Origin: Cheiracanthium punctorium
Taxonomy: Eukaryota; Arthropoda; Arachnida; Araneae; Cheiracanthiidae
Assembly (NCBI GenBank): GCA_038373885.1
Contig: JAWZYV010013008.1
Coordinates: forward strand, 186,001 to 250,000
Length of the DNA stretch: 64,000 bases
Direction of reading: 5' to 3'
The notes under the pieces were generated by a model. That model searched no databases, had not been told where the DNA came from, and saw only the letters and a list, made by a program, of their open reading frames with translations. Made by a program: the position numbers and the translations under genes. Positions 34,225 to 45,735 of this stretch are shown in pieces (positions within the stretch are counted from its first letter, which is position 1; each line of letters begins with the position of its first letter).

Positions 34225-36270
34225 GAGATTGATTTTGCAGGGCGCAGCCCTTTTATCGTCTTTTTAGTGCCCAGCGGCCCTATTTCTCTTCTTTCTGCAC
34301 CTTCCTGGTTTTACATTTTTATTATTATTAGTTAACAATCACCACTTTTTACTTCCTACATACCTTTTGTGGCCCATCAAGAAATATGTTAATTAAAACG
34401 GCCCCTTCACAGAAATACGACTGAGTACAATAACTCCATCATAAAAATAGGTTCGATTGAAAGTGGCCCTTTCACGAAAGCCATCTATGAAATCAGATCT
34501 TTCCCACAAATGCCTTTTTCAATTATTCTATTCTTTCAGATCGAAATCATTTGCGCGAGCCGAGTAACCCGAAAAGTGGCCTCTAGTATGTTTTGTTTTT
34601 GCTGACTCAGTGAGAAGCCCGATCAGCAGGGCAGAACTACATAGGCATTTTACTTAGGAGTTGGGGGAAGAAAATACGGTTGGGAAATTCAAAATTTTCT
34701 AAAGTTATCTAAAAATTTCCGATTCCATCCGTCCATCCTCAAATATCAGTAGCTACGTTTGATAAATATGTAGTTGCGAATTATCAAACAATCATTATTC
34801 CAGAGTTTGTCGCTAGCTGTATATAGTTATTGCTCTTCTTGATGTTTTTAATAGTTTTGCACACTAGCAAGTTTTTTTTATTTCCCCCTAAACAGTTTCC
34901 TCTTTTTAATCGGCTTTCTTAGTACATATTAGTATTAATGTATAACAGTTATTTACTAACCATATATAATTACGGATGATACAGAAAGTATGCCATAGCA
35001 CAACGACGTTTTGTGATTCGAAAATTCTGAGGGATTTGTTTGTTTGTTATGGCAAGCCTAGACAAGGGATATCTCCTCAGGGGGGGGGGTGCATTGGTTG
35101 GATGACTTTTTAAAGAGTTCTAACGTGTATTGACATTACATCTGATGAAACCGACAAAAACTCCAGACCGACAGTCACGCGGCCGCACTTCAACAGTCTA
35201 CCCTGTTCAATGGCTTTATCCACTCAAATCCATCTGAAAATCACGCAATTTCCGAATACAGCAATTGAAACATATTATACTTATGCTAAAAAAAAGAGCA
35301 TAATAATGATCTTTTGCTTTAGAAGTGTTAGCGCTAGGGTTATTGGGGCCTGGTGCGGTCCTTCAGTTTGCCGTCCCATTCATTCTAAGCTTCAGCTAGA
35401 TTATTCAGTAATTTACAGCTAGATTATTCATATAACAAACTGTCATCAATTTAAGCTTATATTCAGTTTTTAAAAACTAAAAAAAAAAAAAAAATTTCAA
35501 AATAATTCTGGAAGGTTTTTTAACCCTCTCGTCACCCTGAACCTCATATGAGACTCCTACTTCAAATAGCAATATTTAGAGAGGAAAAAATTGAATTTAG
35601 TATTTTTTCTTTCAGTGACATCAATATCATTAATTCATGTAGAAAGTATATGAGGCTCTTAACTAGATGCATAAATCGTGCCTAGACTGCACTACTAGTC
35701 AATTTAGATCATTTATTACAGTTTTGGCTTCATTCTTTCAGGAGAAAAATTAAGAAAATATTTACGCTGCTTTTTTACCATATTTTTTCTTTTTAAGGTA
35801 AGCATAGTTTTTTTTCTTATTCCTCAACCTTTACCTAATATGTGCATCCTTTTAAATTAATTTTAGCATAACAAAATGCTTTGAAAATGCAGAAATTAAT
35901 ATTAGAAAAAGCGGCATTAGAGAAAAAAATATTTTTGCACGATTTATAATAGTATTTCAGATGCATTAAATGCTAGACAGATATTTTTCTCTGATTTTTC
36001 ATAATTCGGTGACGAGAGGGTTAATATATAATTTGTTTGAGTACTTCTGGCAACAGGATGTTAATTATTTTTATTATTTTAAGCTGATTAAAAACATTTG
36101 ATAGTTCAAATAAAATACTAATACTTTTTTCATTTTCAAAAGATTAAAGTAACAGCAAGGTTTAAGAAGGAAAATTTAGTGTTTTTTAAAGAGACCTTTT
36201 TAAGTATGTTACAAAACATTAAAAATAAAGCTTAATGAAAAATAAATTATTTAAAATATGTTAAACTTTA
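34225..36270. other. Left interior of the AGTGTTGACT insertion, no gene seen
   Basis: AT-rich with a G10 run near 35080. Frames such as 35210-35422 have no recognisable domain. The phrase 'aaccctctcgtcaccctgaa' at ~35523 and an inverted 'ttcggtgacgagagggtta' at ~36005 share GACGAGAGGGTT, so an ~500-bp MITE (~35521-36024) may lie here. Confidence 0.4.
35521..36024. mobile_element. Probable MITE with AACCCTCTCGTC ends
   Basis: TTAACCCTCTCGTCACC (35520-35536) is inverted at GGTGACGAGAGGGTTAA (36009-36025), a 17-bp perfect inverted pair. The interior is AT-rich and noncoding. If TTAA is the target duplication, this is piggyBac-like (CCCTC ends next to TTAA). The superfamily is inferred from that boundary. 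Confidence 0.7.
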
Positions 36271-37365
36271 TTTTATACCTTTGGACAATTCTGTGAGTTA
36301 AAAAAATATTTATTTTATACCTGCTAAAAAACTTACATGTAATTATTTTTATTTAAAGAATAGTGCTTTTTAAAAGTCTTATATTCACTTTTCATGAATG
36401 AGCAAACATAAATTAGAAGTGAAAGGGAAAGAACAAATATATTTTAGTGATTTGATATAGTGTTGTACATTCCAACCATTGGATGTAACACAAAATTTGC
36501 ATGACTATGTCATTTATTCTATCAATCTTCTGTGTTCTGAATTCAATTTTCCCAATTTCTATAGTTATGAGTTGATGGATGAGTTAAATTGTTTGATGCA
36601 ATTCCAAATAATGTCTAATAGTAATAAAGTTATATATTCAGTAACTTTAAAAATCTTTACTTGGTAATCATTCAATAATTATTGCGAACAAAAGAATTTA
36701 AATAAAATTCTGATTTATATTATTAAATTTTATACATCCTTCACTGCATAAATTTTATTATTTTTATTATGCTAAATACATCTATCCTAATCCACTTACA
36801 CTGACAATCCTTTTCTGTTTAAAAGTCTGTACCAATATCGGTGAAATATCGTATATGAATGCAATCCAGTAATTGTGGTCCAGTAGTGATAGTGTGATAA
36901 AATTGAGGAACAAAATTAACAGTCCCTCTGCCTTCCCCTACTGCCTAACAAATCATGTCTGGCTAACAATTTCTGAAACCTTCTTCAATAAATGTACTAT
37001 TTTTATAAATAATAAACATCTACATCACATAATTTTGAGAAAAAAAAAATAAGTTAATTCAAAATTACTTATATTAAAACTTCTTTTTTTTTAATCAAAA
37101 ACTTCTAGTTATGTACAGATTTAATTCACATATTTATGTCATGTTTAGAGCAAAATATTATCAACAAATCATTTTTCCTATTTCGCTTACACTTATTTCT
37201 ACAGGATATTTTCTACAAAAGAAGGGGGGGGGGGGAACTAAGACAAATTGGAAAAAATCTAACTATGCATTGTAAGTCAGAACACATATTACAACTCTAC
37301 GTGTCGTGTTAAAGTTTCGGGGATCAGATAGTTTCAAACCAGTTTCTATATATGTTATCTACCTC

Positions 37366-38037
37366 CATAGCTAGATAATATAGACGCACGTGCGCACGCC
37401 GTGCGCGGATACATTCGCGAAGAATTTCGAGGTCTTGCGGATAGTTTTTCCGTTTTTTTAAATAATGGAGCAGCAATTACCTAGAGAAAATATTTTCTAA
37501 GCAACTTTAGCGCAAACGCGATATATGTAGGTGTGTACGTACGTATAGATATGCTCATTGCTTATACATATTTTACTGACTACGTCTTCTCCGTAGAAAA
37601 TCTGAGAAGCTTCGCAGATAATTGCCCGCGCTCAGTGTGCAGCATTGTGTTTCGGTCATGTGTGTGGTGTGCGTTCCTATTACACGTTCAACCTATTTGT
37701 GATGCGGCGCGAAGGAACACATTTCGTCCTCACTCCGGTGCATTACGAAAAGATGCTCTCTCCAGTTGTCTCCATGGTCTGCTCGCACCGTTCCTGTGGC
37801 GCATGCGAAGCTTGTCGGCAGTAACGATAAGGAATACATGTGGTGTAAAGATTACAATAATACAATTAAATTCGTTTGATCTTGTTGCGACAGGCAAATT
37901 TATAGTTTACATTTACAACGAAAACTATTGCAAATTGTTTACTATTGCAAATTTTACCGTTTTTTAATTACGTAATTTAATTTTACAGATACTTTGGGAT
38001 TGTGTGTGCAGGTACTTTTTTTTTTTATCTGACTATG
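37366..38037. mobile_element. hAT-like insertion with exact 8-bp TCTACCTC duplication (tandem copy A)
   Basis: The exact flanking 8-mer TCTACCTC (37358-37365 and 38038-38045) marks the insertion. The ends are CATAGCTAGATA and the inverted TATCTGACTATG (two internal differences). The middle (37380-37820) is much richer in GC and CpG than the surroundings. One 144-codon frame (37533-37967) crosses it without a recognised domain. The 8-bp duplication supports hAT; no transposase is present. Confidence 0.82.
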
Positions 38038-38455
38038 TCTACCTCTACATTCTCGTGGAACCCCAAAGTGCCTTTTTTATATATTTTATACCTTTGGACA
38101 ATTCTGTGAGTTAAAAAAAAATATTTATTTTATACCTGCTAAAAAACTTACATGTAATTACTTTTATTTATTTTAAAGAACAGTGCTTTTTAAAAGTCTT
38201 ATATTCACTTTTCATGAATGAGCAAACATAAATTAGAAGTGAAAGGGGAAGAACAAATACATTTCAGTGATTTGATATAGTGTTGTACATTCCAACCATT
38301 GGATGTAATACAAAATTTGCATGACTATGTCATTTATTCTAGCAATCTTCTGTGTTCTGAATTCAATTTTCCCAATTTCTATAGTTATGAGTTGATGGAT
38401 GAGTTAAATTGTTTGATGCAATTCCAAATAATGTCTAATAGTAATAAAGGTATAT

Positions 38456-41306
38456 GGGTGATTCCGTTCTAACTGTGATACTTTATGTCCTGTATTGCTT
38501 GTTCTCACTGGTCATTAATTAATAATCTATTAATGAAATTTTTGTGTTAATTAGATACCCATCAACATATTGCATCATTTTTTTTATGTAATATATCTTG
38601 CCATTCAGTGAAAACTTACAATATATCACCTAAATGTCAGTACCGTGTCATGTCCATTTCTAGAATTTACCTATAAATTGTTAATTCTTTTTGTCCTAAT
38701 AAATGATTTAAACTAATTACCTCATAAATTCTAATGTATATGGTCAAATTAAATACATTTTATACACATTTCTGTTAATGTATTAAATTAACATTGGATT
38801 CCGGTTCAATAACTTTTGTCTTTAAATTTTAACGAATTTTTGAAATTGAATTTGTACGACTCGAGCGCCATGTACCTTGAGATTTATGAAACGTCTTGTG
38901 AACCACGTTGAAAGTACGTCATCTGAGTAATATTTACAAACATTGAGTTGATGAAATAGTGCAAAGAGTTTGCGTCATTTTAGAACTCAATTTTCAAAAA
39001 GGTATGTCATAAATTTTCTTGTCAGTACCGTGGTACTGATTAACTTTATCAACTATTGATTTTTTCTATCCAAAATAGTAAATTTTTGTACTTAATACTA
39101 GCCTAAATTACACAGTAAATGGATATTATCAAATTCATAACGAAACAATTACAGTTGTTATCTTAAATGAAAATGTCAGTACCATGTGAAAAAATAATTA
39201 ATTAGTAATAAAATTATTTTAATTAATAATTGTAATTTTTTTTAAATGCAGATGGCTCCAATATTTCGTACTAGAAAACTGCCTAATCCCAATGACCATA
39301 AAAGTGGCAGAATTCAACAATCGTCTTCAAAAAAAAAAAAAAAAAAAAAAATATATATATATAATAATAATAATGAAAATGTAAAAATAAAATTAGTGCC
39401 GAAATAAAACAACATCGTTTGGAACAAAAACATATTGCTGAAAAATTAAGGAGAGAAAAAATACGGAAGGATCCAGAGGCTTACGAAAACTATTGTCAGA
39501 AAGAAAGAGCAAGAAATGAAAAAAGGAAGGAAAACTTAAATCTATTAAAGAGTTATCAGAACGAGAAAAGCGAGCTCGTTGCAAACAACAAAATTTATGG
39601 AAAAAAAATTTCACAGACTCGACAAAAAGAAAAGATTGAGTTGACAACAAAGCAAAATGATATAAAGAATAATGTCGATTCCAAGCAAGCTCAGGTAGGA
39701 AAGAAACAAATACAAAAAAATCCACATAAATGTTTTAGAGACAACAAAAAATTATTGGATGATAATAAAAATCTGCGAATGAAAGTTAATAGCTTACATA
39801 AAAAATTACAATGTTTAAATATCAAGAAATCACACTCAACATCGCATAAATATAAAGTTGATAAAATGTTAAACGGTCAAAATGTAAATCCTCAAGTTCG
39901 TAAAACATTATTATTTCATGAAGCCATGGTACGGCAACTCAAATCATCTTATCAAGACTCAAAAAGTTCAAAGTTTAAGCAGCTATTGGGTGGAACAATA
40001 AGCGGAAAAATTGTAAAAAAATATCGACAACTATCTGCCATTAGGAAAAATGTTGTCCCTATTAGTTCTTCAAGAGTTCATCGGAGTAATAAACCACTGG
40101 AGTATGTAAAAAATGCAAAAAGCAATCACATAATTATTCAAGATCGAGTGAAAAGTTTTTATGATGAAAATAGTAAGATAATTCCTGATAAAAAAGCTTC
40201 TATAAAATTGAATGGTAAACAAGTAACAAAACATTATATGAATGCTACAATTAAAGATTTACATTCTAAATTTTGTTCCCAAAGTGCGTACTGTGTTAAC
40301 TACTCAACCTTCGCAAAATTACGTCCAAAGTATTTTATTGAACCAAAAGTTACTAATCGAAATATGTGTGCGTGCTTCACACATGAAAATTTCTTTTTGT
40401 TAATACAAGCTTTTCACAGTCATAAGTTATTGACAGAAAAGATGTCATATAAAATTTTGAGTAGTTTCCTGTGTGACAGTAATTCTGAACTATGTCTATC
40501 AAGAACGTGTGAGACATGTAAGTTAAAAAAATTAGAATTTAATCTGAAAGATACTAATTCTATTGATGAAATATCTTACATGAAATGGGAAGTATCTCCA
40601 GAACAAAGAATTAATGAAAAAAAAAAAAAAAAAAAAACAATAACTGTTAAAATTACTGAAAAAAAAAAAAAACATTTCAGGGCAAGCAATTAACCATTTT
40701 AAACATGAGCTAGATTTGTTTATAGCCCATGAATACAGAATTACTCATCAAAACAACTCTATGAAAAAACTTACTCAGGCTCTACAAAGCAATGAGTCAG
40801 GACTCCTCATTGACTTCAGTGAAAATTATTCTTGTAAGTATGAAACAGAAGTTCAGTCAGTACACTTTGGGGCTAGTAGAGTAGAATGTGCTTTACACAC
40901 TGGCATTGTCTACTCTTCAAGATCTTCTCAAGGCTTTGCTACTTTGTCAAAATCGCTGAGACATGATCCTTCTGCTATTATTGTTCACATGAAAAAAATA
41001 CTTGACGTTTATCTTAGCATCAAATCCAGAGATAAAGGAGTTTAAAAGTGTTATAATATAATTGAGGAATAAATTTAATAATTTTTCTAAAGAATGTCTA
41101 CCAAATTTATTTTATGTCAGTACCGTGGAACGACAAATTTGAAATTTGTTTCTCGTTCTTGACACTTTGAAGTTGTAGTACATTCCTCTGAGGCTTTTAT
41201 TCTTACAATAAAATAGATGAATAATATGCATAAAAATTTTAAAAAGTTTAATTTTAAAATCTTAACATTTTTAATCAAAAGAATCACAGTTAGAACAGAA
41301 TCACCC
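38456..41306 (+). mobile_element. DNA transposon with 23-bp termini, ATAT duplication and DFSENY transposase (tandem copy B)
   Basis: GGGTGATTCCGTTCTAACTG, then TGA, is inverted at 41284-41306 with one mismatch. ATAT flanks both sides (38452-38455 and 41307-41310), and copies A and C show the empty site with a single ATAT. TGTCAGTACCGTG occurs at 38635, 39020, 39174 (one change) and 41115, all in noncoding subterminal DNA, so these are likely transposase-binding sites. The transposase gene (39252-41045) is frameshifted and lacks its C-terminal part. A 4-bp duplication plus this transposase type makes Sola the best guess, but I cannot confirm it. Confidence 0.85.
39252..41045 (+). pseudogene. 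Transposase with DFSENY motif, frameshifted and C-terminally deleted
   Basis: The likely start is ATG 39252 (MAPIFRTRKLPNPNDHKSG). The frame is then lost in an A-run/(TA)n tract at 39330-39372 and resumes in another frame from ~39377 (SAEIKQHRLEQKH). A basic coiled region follows (RKDPEAYENYCQKERARNEK). The middle contains YSTFAKLRPKYFIEPKVTNR and a Cys-rich segment (CACFTHENF, CLSRTCETCKLKK) that may bind zinc. A second slip in A-runs near 40620-40675 changes frame. After it come HEYRITHQNNSMKKLTQAL, LLIDFSENYSCKYETEVQSV, HFGASR, LHTGIVY and LRHDPSAI, the presumed start of the catalytic domain. It then stops at 41043, before the expected second half. Both frame breaks are in homopolymers, so sequencing error is possible there, but the missing C-terminus is real. 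Confidence 0.75.
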
Positions 41307-42000
41307 ATATATTCAGTAACTTTAAAAATCTTTACTTGGTAATCATTCAGTAATTATTGCGAACAAAAGAATTTAAATAAAATTCTGATTTATATTATTA
41401 AATTTTATACATCCTTCACTGCATAAATTCTATTATTTTTATTACATGCTAAATACATCTATCCTAATCCACTTACACTGACAGTCCTTTTCTGTTTAAA
41501 AGTCTGTACCAATATATATCGTATATGAATGCAATCCAGTAATTGTGGTCCAGTAGTGATAGTGTGATAAAATTGAGGAACAAAATTAACAGTCCCTCTG
41601 CCTTCTCCTACTGCCTAACAAATTATGTCTGGCTAAAAATTTCTGAAACCTTCTTCAATAAATGTACTATTTTTATAAATAATAAACATCTACATCACAT
41701 AATTTTGAGAAAAAAAATTAAGTAAATTAAAAATTACTTATATTAAAACTTCTTTTTTTTTAAAATCAAAAACTTCTAGTTATGTACAGATTTAATTCAC
41801 ATATTTATGTCATGTTTAGAGCAAAATATTATCAACAAATCATTTTTCCTATTTCGCTTACACTTATTTCTACAGGATATTTTCTACAAAAGAAGGAGGG
41901 GGGGGGGGGAACTAAGACAAATTGGAAAAAAAATCTAACTATGAATTGTAAGTCAGAACACATATTACAACTCTACGTGTCATGTTATCGGGGATCACCA

Positions 42001-42035
42001 TACATAGAAACTGGTTTGAAACCAGTTTCTATGTA
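42001..42035. repeat. 17-bp perfect palindrome unique to tandem copy B
   Basis: TACATAGAAACTGGTTT and its exact inverse AAACCAGTTTCTATGTA are separated by one G. Copies A and C have only the right arm, preceded by 'ggggatcagatagtttcaaa'. Copy B therefore gained the left arm as an inverted copy of the adjacent sequence, most simply by template switching. Confidence 0.85.
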
Positions 42036-42172
42036 TATTATCTACCTCTACATTCTCGTGGAACCCCAAAGTGCCTTTTTTTTTATATATTTTATACCTT
42101 TGGACAATTCTGTGAGTTAAAAAAATATTTATTTTATACCTGCTAAAAAACTTACATGTAATTATTTTTATT

Positions 42173-42869
42173 ACTTTCCGAACATGTACCATGTAAGGAA
42201 AGTATTGTAATCATGAAAAAATTCGACTTCGAGATTTTGGTGTATTTACACGTTTTGAGGTCTTCTGAATCCATTTATGCTATTTTTACGAGATGTATGT
42301 ATGTATGTGTGTATGTGTGTGAGTGAACACGATAGCTCCTGAACAGAGCATTCGATTGAGCTCAAATTGGGTATATATGTCATAAACCACCGTCAAAAGA
42401 CCGGTATTGATTTTGGTGTGTATAGGACTTATAGTTTTTCTACAGGGCTACGACAAAGATTTCTTTTACATTATGGCCTATGGGGGGAAATTCTTGAAAG
42501 TGCGCTAGCGTTTAAACGGTGCATTCGATTGAGCTCAAATTGGGTATATATGTTATAAATCATCATCTTAAGACCGGTATTGATTTTGGTGTGCATAGGA
42601 CTTATAGTTTTTATACAAAGCCATGACAGATATTAATTTTGATATGTATAGGACTTATAGTTTTTCTACAGGGCTACGACAAAGATTTCTTTTATATTAT
42701 GGCATATGGGGAGAAATTCTTGAAAGTGTGCAAGCATTTAAACGGTGCATTCGATTGAGTTTCAATTTGGTATATATATTTGAATTATTCATCGATTAAA
42801 ATTTATTTAAATGCATGTTAATGATCTTAATCGTAAGAGTTCGGAAAGTTGAGTGGAGTCACTCCAGAT
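42173..42869. mobile_element. Insertion with 8-bp TTTTTATT duplication (tandem copy C)
   Basis: TTTTTATT is repeated exactly at 42165-42172 and 42870-42877, and copies A and B keep the empty site. ACTTTCCGAAC begins the element and is inverted at 42839-42849, 20 bp inside the right end. The interior is built of imperfect internal repeats: 'cattcgattgag' followed by a '.tcaa.ttggg.atatat' segment recurs near 42352, 42527 and 42748, and 'ataggacttatagttttt' recurs three times. There is no coding sequence. The superfamily is unclear; hAT is possible from the 8-bp duplication. Confidence 0.78.
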
Positions 42870-45015
42870 TTTTTATTTTAAAGAATAGTGCTTTTTAAAA
42901 GTCTTATATTCACTTTTCATGAATGAGCAAACATAAATTAGAAGTGAAAGGGGAAGAACAAATATATTTCAGTGATTTGATATAGTGTTGTACATTCCAA
43001 CCATTGGATGTAACACAAAATTTGCATGACTATGTCATTTATTCTATCAATCTTCTGTGTTCTGAATTCAATTTTCCCAATTTCTATAGTTATGAGTTGA
43101 TGGATGAGTTAAATTGTTTGATGCAATTCCAAATAATGTCTAATAGTAATAAAGGTATATATTCAGTAACTTTAAAAATCTTTACTTGGTAATCATTCAG
43201 TAATTATTGCAAACAAAAGAATTTAAATAAAATTCTGATTTATATTATTAAATTTTATACATCCTTCACTGCATAAATTTTATTATTTTTATTACATGCT
43301 AAATACATCTATCCTAATCCACTTACACTGACAGTCCTTTTCTGTTTAAAAGTCTGTACCAAAATAGGTGAAATATCGTATATGAATGCAATCCAGTAAT
43401 TGTGGTCTAGTAGTGATAGTGTGATAAAATTGAGGAACAAAATTAACAGTACCTCTGCCTTGCCTACTGCCTAACAAATCATGTCTGGCTAAAAATTTCT
43501 GAAACCTTCTTCAATAAATGTACTATTTTTATAAATAATAAACATCTACATCACATAATTTTGAGAAAAAAAAATTAAGTAAATTCAAAATTACTTTTAT
43601 TAAAACTTCTTTTTTTTTTTAATCAAAAACTTCTAGTTATGTACAGATTTAATTCACATATTTATGTCATGTTTAGAGCAAAATATTATCAACAAATCAT
43701 TTTTCCTATTTCACTTACACTTACTTCTACAGGATATTTTCTCCAAAAGAAGGGGGGGGGGAACTAAGACAAACTGGAAAAAATCTAACTATGCATTATA
43801 AGTCAGAACACATATTACAACTCTACGTGTCATGTTAAAGTTTCGGGGATCAGATAGTTTCAAACCAGTTTCTATGTATATTACCTACCTCTACATTCTC
43901 ATGGAACCCCAAAGTGCCTTTTTAAAATCCCCCTCCCCCCCCGGCGGCCCTTTTTTTTATAGTCAACACTGAGTGTTCCCAAATCTTCAATTTTATGCTC
44001 CAAAATCAAGTTAATTCTGATCCCAAATCTTAGTTTTCATCTTGAAACTATATATTTTGTGCTCTCGAGGTGCTCCCAAATGGAATTTTTCTGCTCCCGA
44101 GGTACTCCCAAATGAAATTTTTTTCTGCTCCCGAGGTGCTCCCAAATCGAATGTTGGAGTTAACATCCCTGAATATAGCTTATACTGAAAATAGACATTT
44201 TAAAAGTGTTTTTAAATGAACTTGTGTTAAATAACTTAAAATACAAAAACAAGAGAATGAAACACTTCATTAAACATTAAATTAAAAGATGAAAATTTTA
44301 AAGTACGAATATATGCATTTTAGGAACTTAAAATAATATTACAAATCCTGTTAGTGTAACATTTGCTCAAAGTACAGCTACCTTCAGCTGCAATGCAACT
44401 ATGCACCCGTGTAGAAAACAGTTCCTGTACTTTGCACAGCATACTCGGTGTTACACATCTGCATGCTACACATATATACGATTTAGTAAGTCTGATCCTG
44501 GATAGATTTTTATAGAACCTGACTATAAACCTTTGCTTAAAGATTAGTATTCTAAAATTAATTTTACTACTTTCTCCACATTATGCCAAATGAAATAATA
44601 ACCTATAATTTAAAATTTCAATATTTACATGGTCCCTTAACGGTTTACCGTAAAGGAACATTTTTAAATGTAGAAAAGTGACTTAAGTCAAAATATTTGC
44701 TGCTCAATAACTCTGTTAATTTTGGTTTTTTTTTTTTGTGTGTGTGTGTGCATGAAATTGTAAATAACTGATTTGGGGGCCCATATAAAAATGGGATATG
44801 GGGGATTAAATTTTTATGGGGGACCATATAAAAATTTAAGTTTCATAATTTTTATAGGAGGTGATTTATTGACTTCTATATAGGAAGTGATTTATTGATT
44901 GTTTCTGATATAATAGATTATGGAATTTAAAGCATTTTTGTAATTGGAGCTATATGTCTCCGACTAACAGTTTAGGAAATAGCTATTGGTCACTGTTAGC
45001 ATAGGACACCCTGTA

Positions 45016-45735
45016 TATTGAAATAATGAACATCTCTTTAATGATATTTCTATAAAAGTGAGTGATGTACAAAAATCATCATGTAAAATAAATTAAACAC
45101 TTAGAATAAGTATATCAAAGCTATGTGCAAATGAATGCATGAATAAATATTCCTCAACACAAAAACTGAAACAAAAAAAGCATATGTGAAAAGAATTAAC
45201 ACAAGGATGATTTAAAAAATTTAAAACATCCAAGCTTATGCACATGTGAATTATATCACAGATTTATATTAAAATAACTACAATTTCATATCATGCATAA
45301 AATTTAAATTTTTAATACTCAAAATAATGAAAATATGGAAGTGCAAAATATCAACAACAACAACAAAAAAGTTCATCATTTACAAAAATAATCAAATCAA
45401 CCTAAATAATAGTAATAATAATAAAACAGTAATATAAGTTCAAAGTTAATCAGATAACTTAAGTTCTTATTGTCAGCAACTTGATGTACTTTTAAATATT
45501 CTATAAAAATAGTATCGTACATAAAACCATGTTCTACAATTAAAGAAGGTGCACAATTTATAAGGAACATATTTTTTAATAAAAAGAGTTTACTTTTTAT
45601 AAGACAATTTCAATCAATTGTAACAGATTTTATAACAGGGTTCACACACAATCCTTCAATTTTTAAAATCTGAGGAAGTCCAAGAAAACTTCTAGGAGTC
45701 ATGTGTATTGCTAAATACAAGCAATAATGTCCAAT
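45016..45735. other. Noncoding sequence
   Basis: AT-rich spacer with short CAA and TAA runs. No gene. Confidence 0.5.

Larger units (their letters stand above)
36271..43923. repeat. Three tandem copies of a 1.14-kb unit
   Basis: Unit boundaries at 'ttttatacctttggacaatt' occur at 36271, 38084 and 42090. Each unit runs through 'caaccattggatgtaa', 'ctgcctaacaaat.atgtctgg' and a G8-G12 run to 'ggaaccccaaagtgcc'. By eye the copies differ at only a few percent of sites. Copy A carries an insertion at 37366-38037, copy B at 38456-41306 and copy C at 42173-42869. Each site is empty in the other two copies. Without insertions the units are ~1133, ~1151 and ~1130 bp. A 62-codon frame (36479, 43004) recurs but has no recognisable domain and is probably chance. 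Confidence 0.92.
34215..43970. mobile_element. AGTGTTGACT-bounded insertion inside copy 2
   Basis: AGTGTTGACT (34215-34224) is exactly inverted at AGTCAACACT (43961-43970), with C/G-rich subterminal sequence on both sides (gcagggcgcagccc and ccggcggccc). It sits precisely where copy 1 of the surrounding element is continuous. Target duplications are unclear (GTGT on both sides). Inside lies ~2 kb of unassigned AT-rich sequence and then the tandem triplication. I recognise no transposase belonging to this layer. Confidence 0.65.
34056..44171. mobile_element. CAGGGATGTTAA element, copy 2, split by a 9.8-kb insertion
   Basis: The left end is CAGGGATGTTAATTCTGCG and the right end is GAGTTAACATCCCTG, matching copy 1 (13482-15528). 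The flanks are GATATA and AATATA (five of six positions agree), supporting the 6-bp duplication seen exactly in copy 1. Left-arm words shared with copy 1 include 'gccgaatacgtc.ttttgact' and the 'gcaaactttgcttttctt' boundary. The right arm has the short minisatellite. Copy 1 preserves the uninterrupted 'tttattgtgttcctaaatc' where this copy is broken at 34211-43975. Confidence 0.82.
33583..45013. mobile_element. Outermost element of a multi-layer nest, long inverted termini, TA duplication
   Basis: The left end reads CAGGGTATCCAGTGCTAACA. The right end, inverted, reads CAGGGTGTCCTATGCTAACA. The two arms stay alignable for well over 100 bp on each side (both contain ctatttcctaaactgttag and atctattatatcagaa, and later a 'ttaaatttttata.ggtcccc' segment). 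TA lies just outside each end (33581-33582 and 45014-45015). Nothing coding can be assigned to this layer, since the middle is filled by the CAGGGATGTTAA element. The long termini and TA duplication suggest a Tc1/mariner-class foldback MITE. Confidence 0.8.

Noticed and set aside
36479..36667. A 62-codon frame repeated in tandem copies A and C as if conserved
   Set aside because: The conservation is that of the whole 1.14-kb unit, noncoding parts included. No domain or start context supports a gene.
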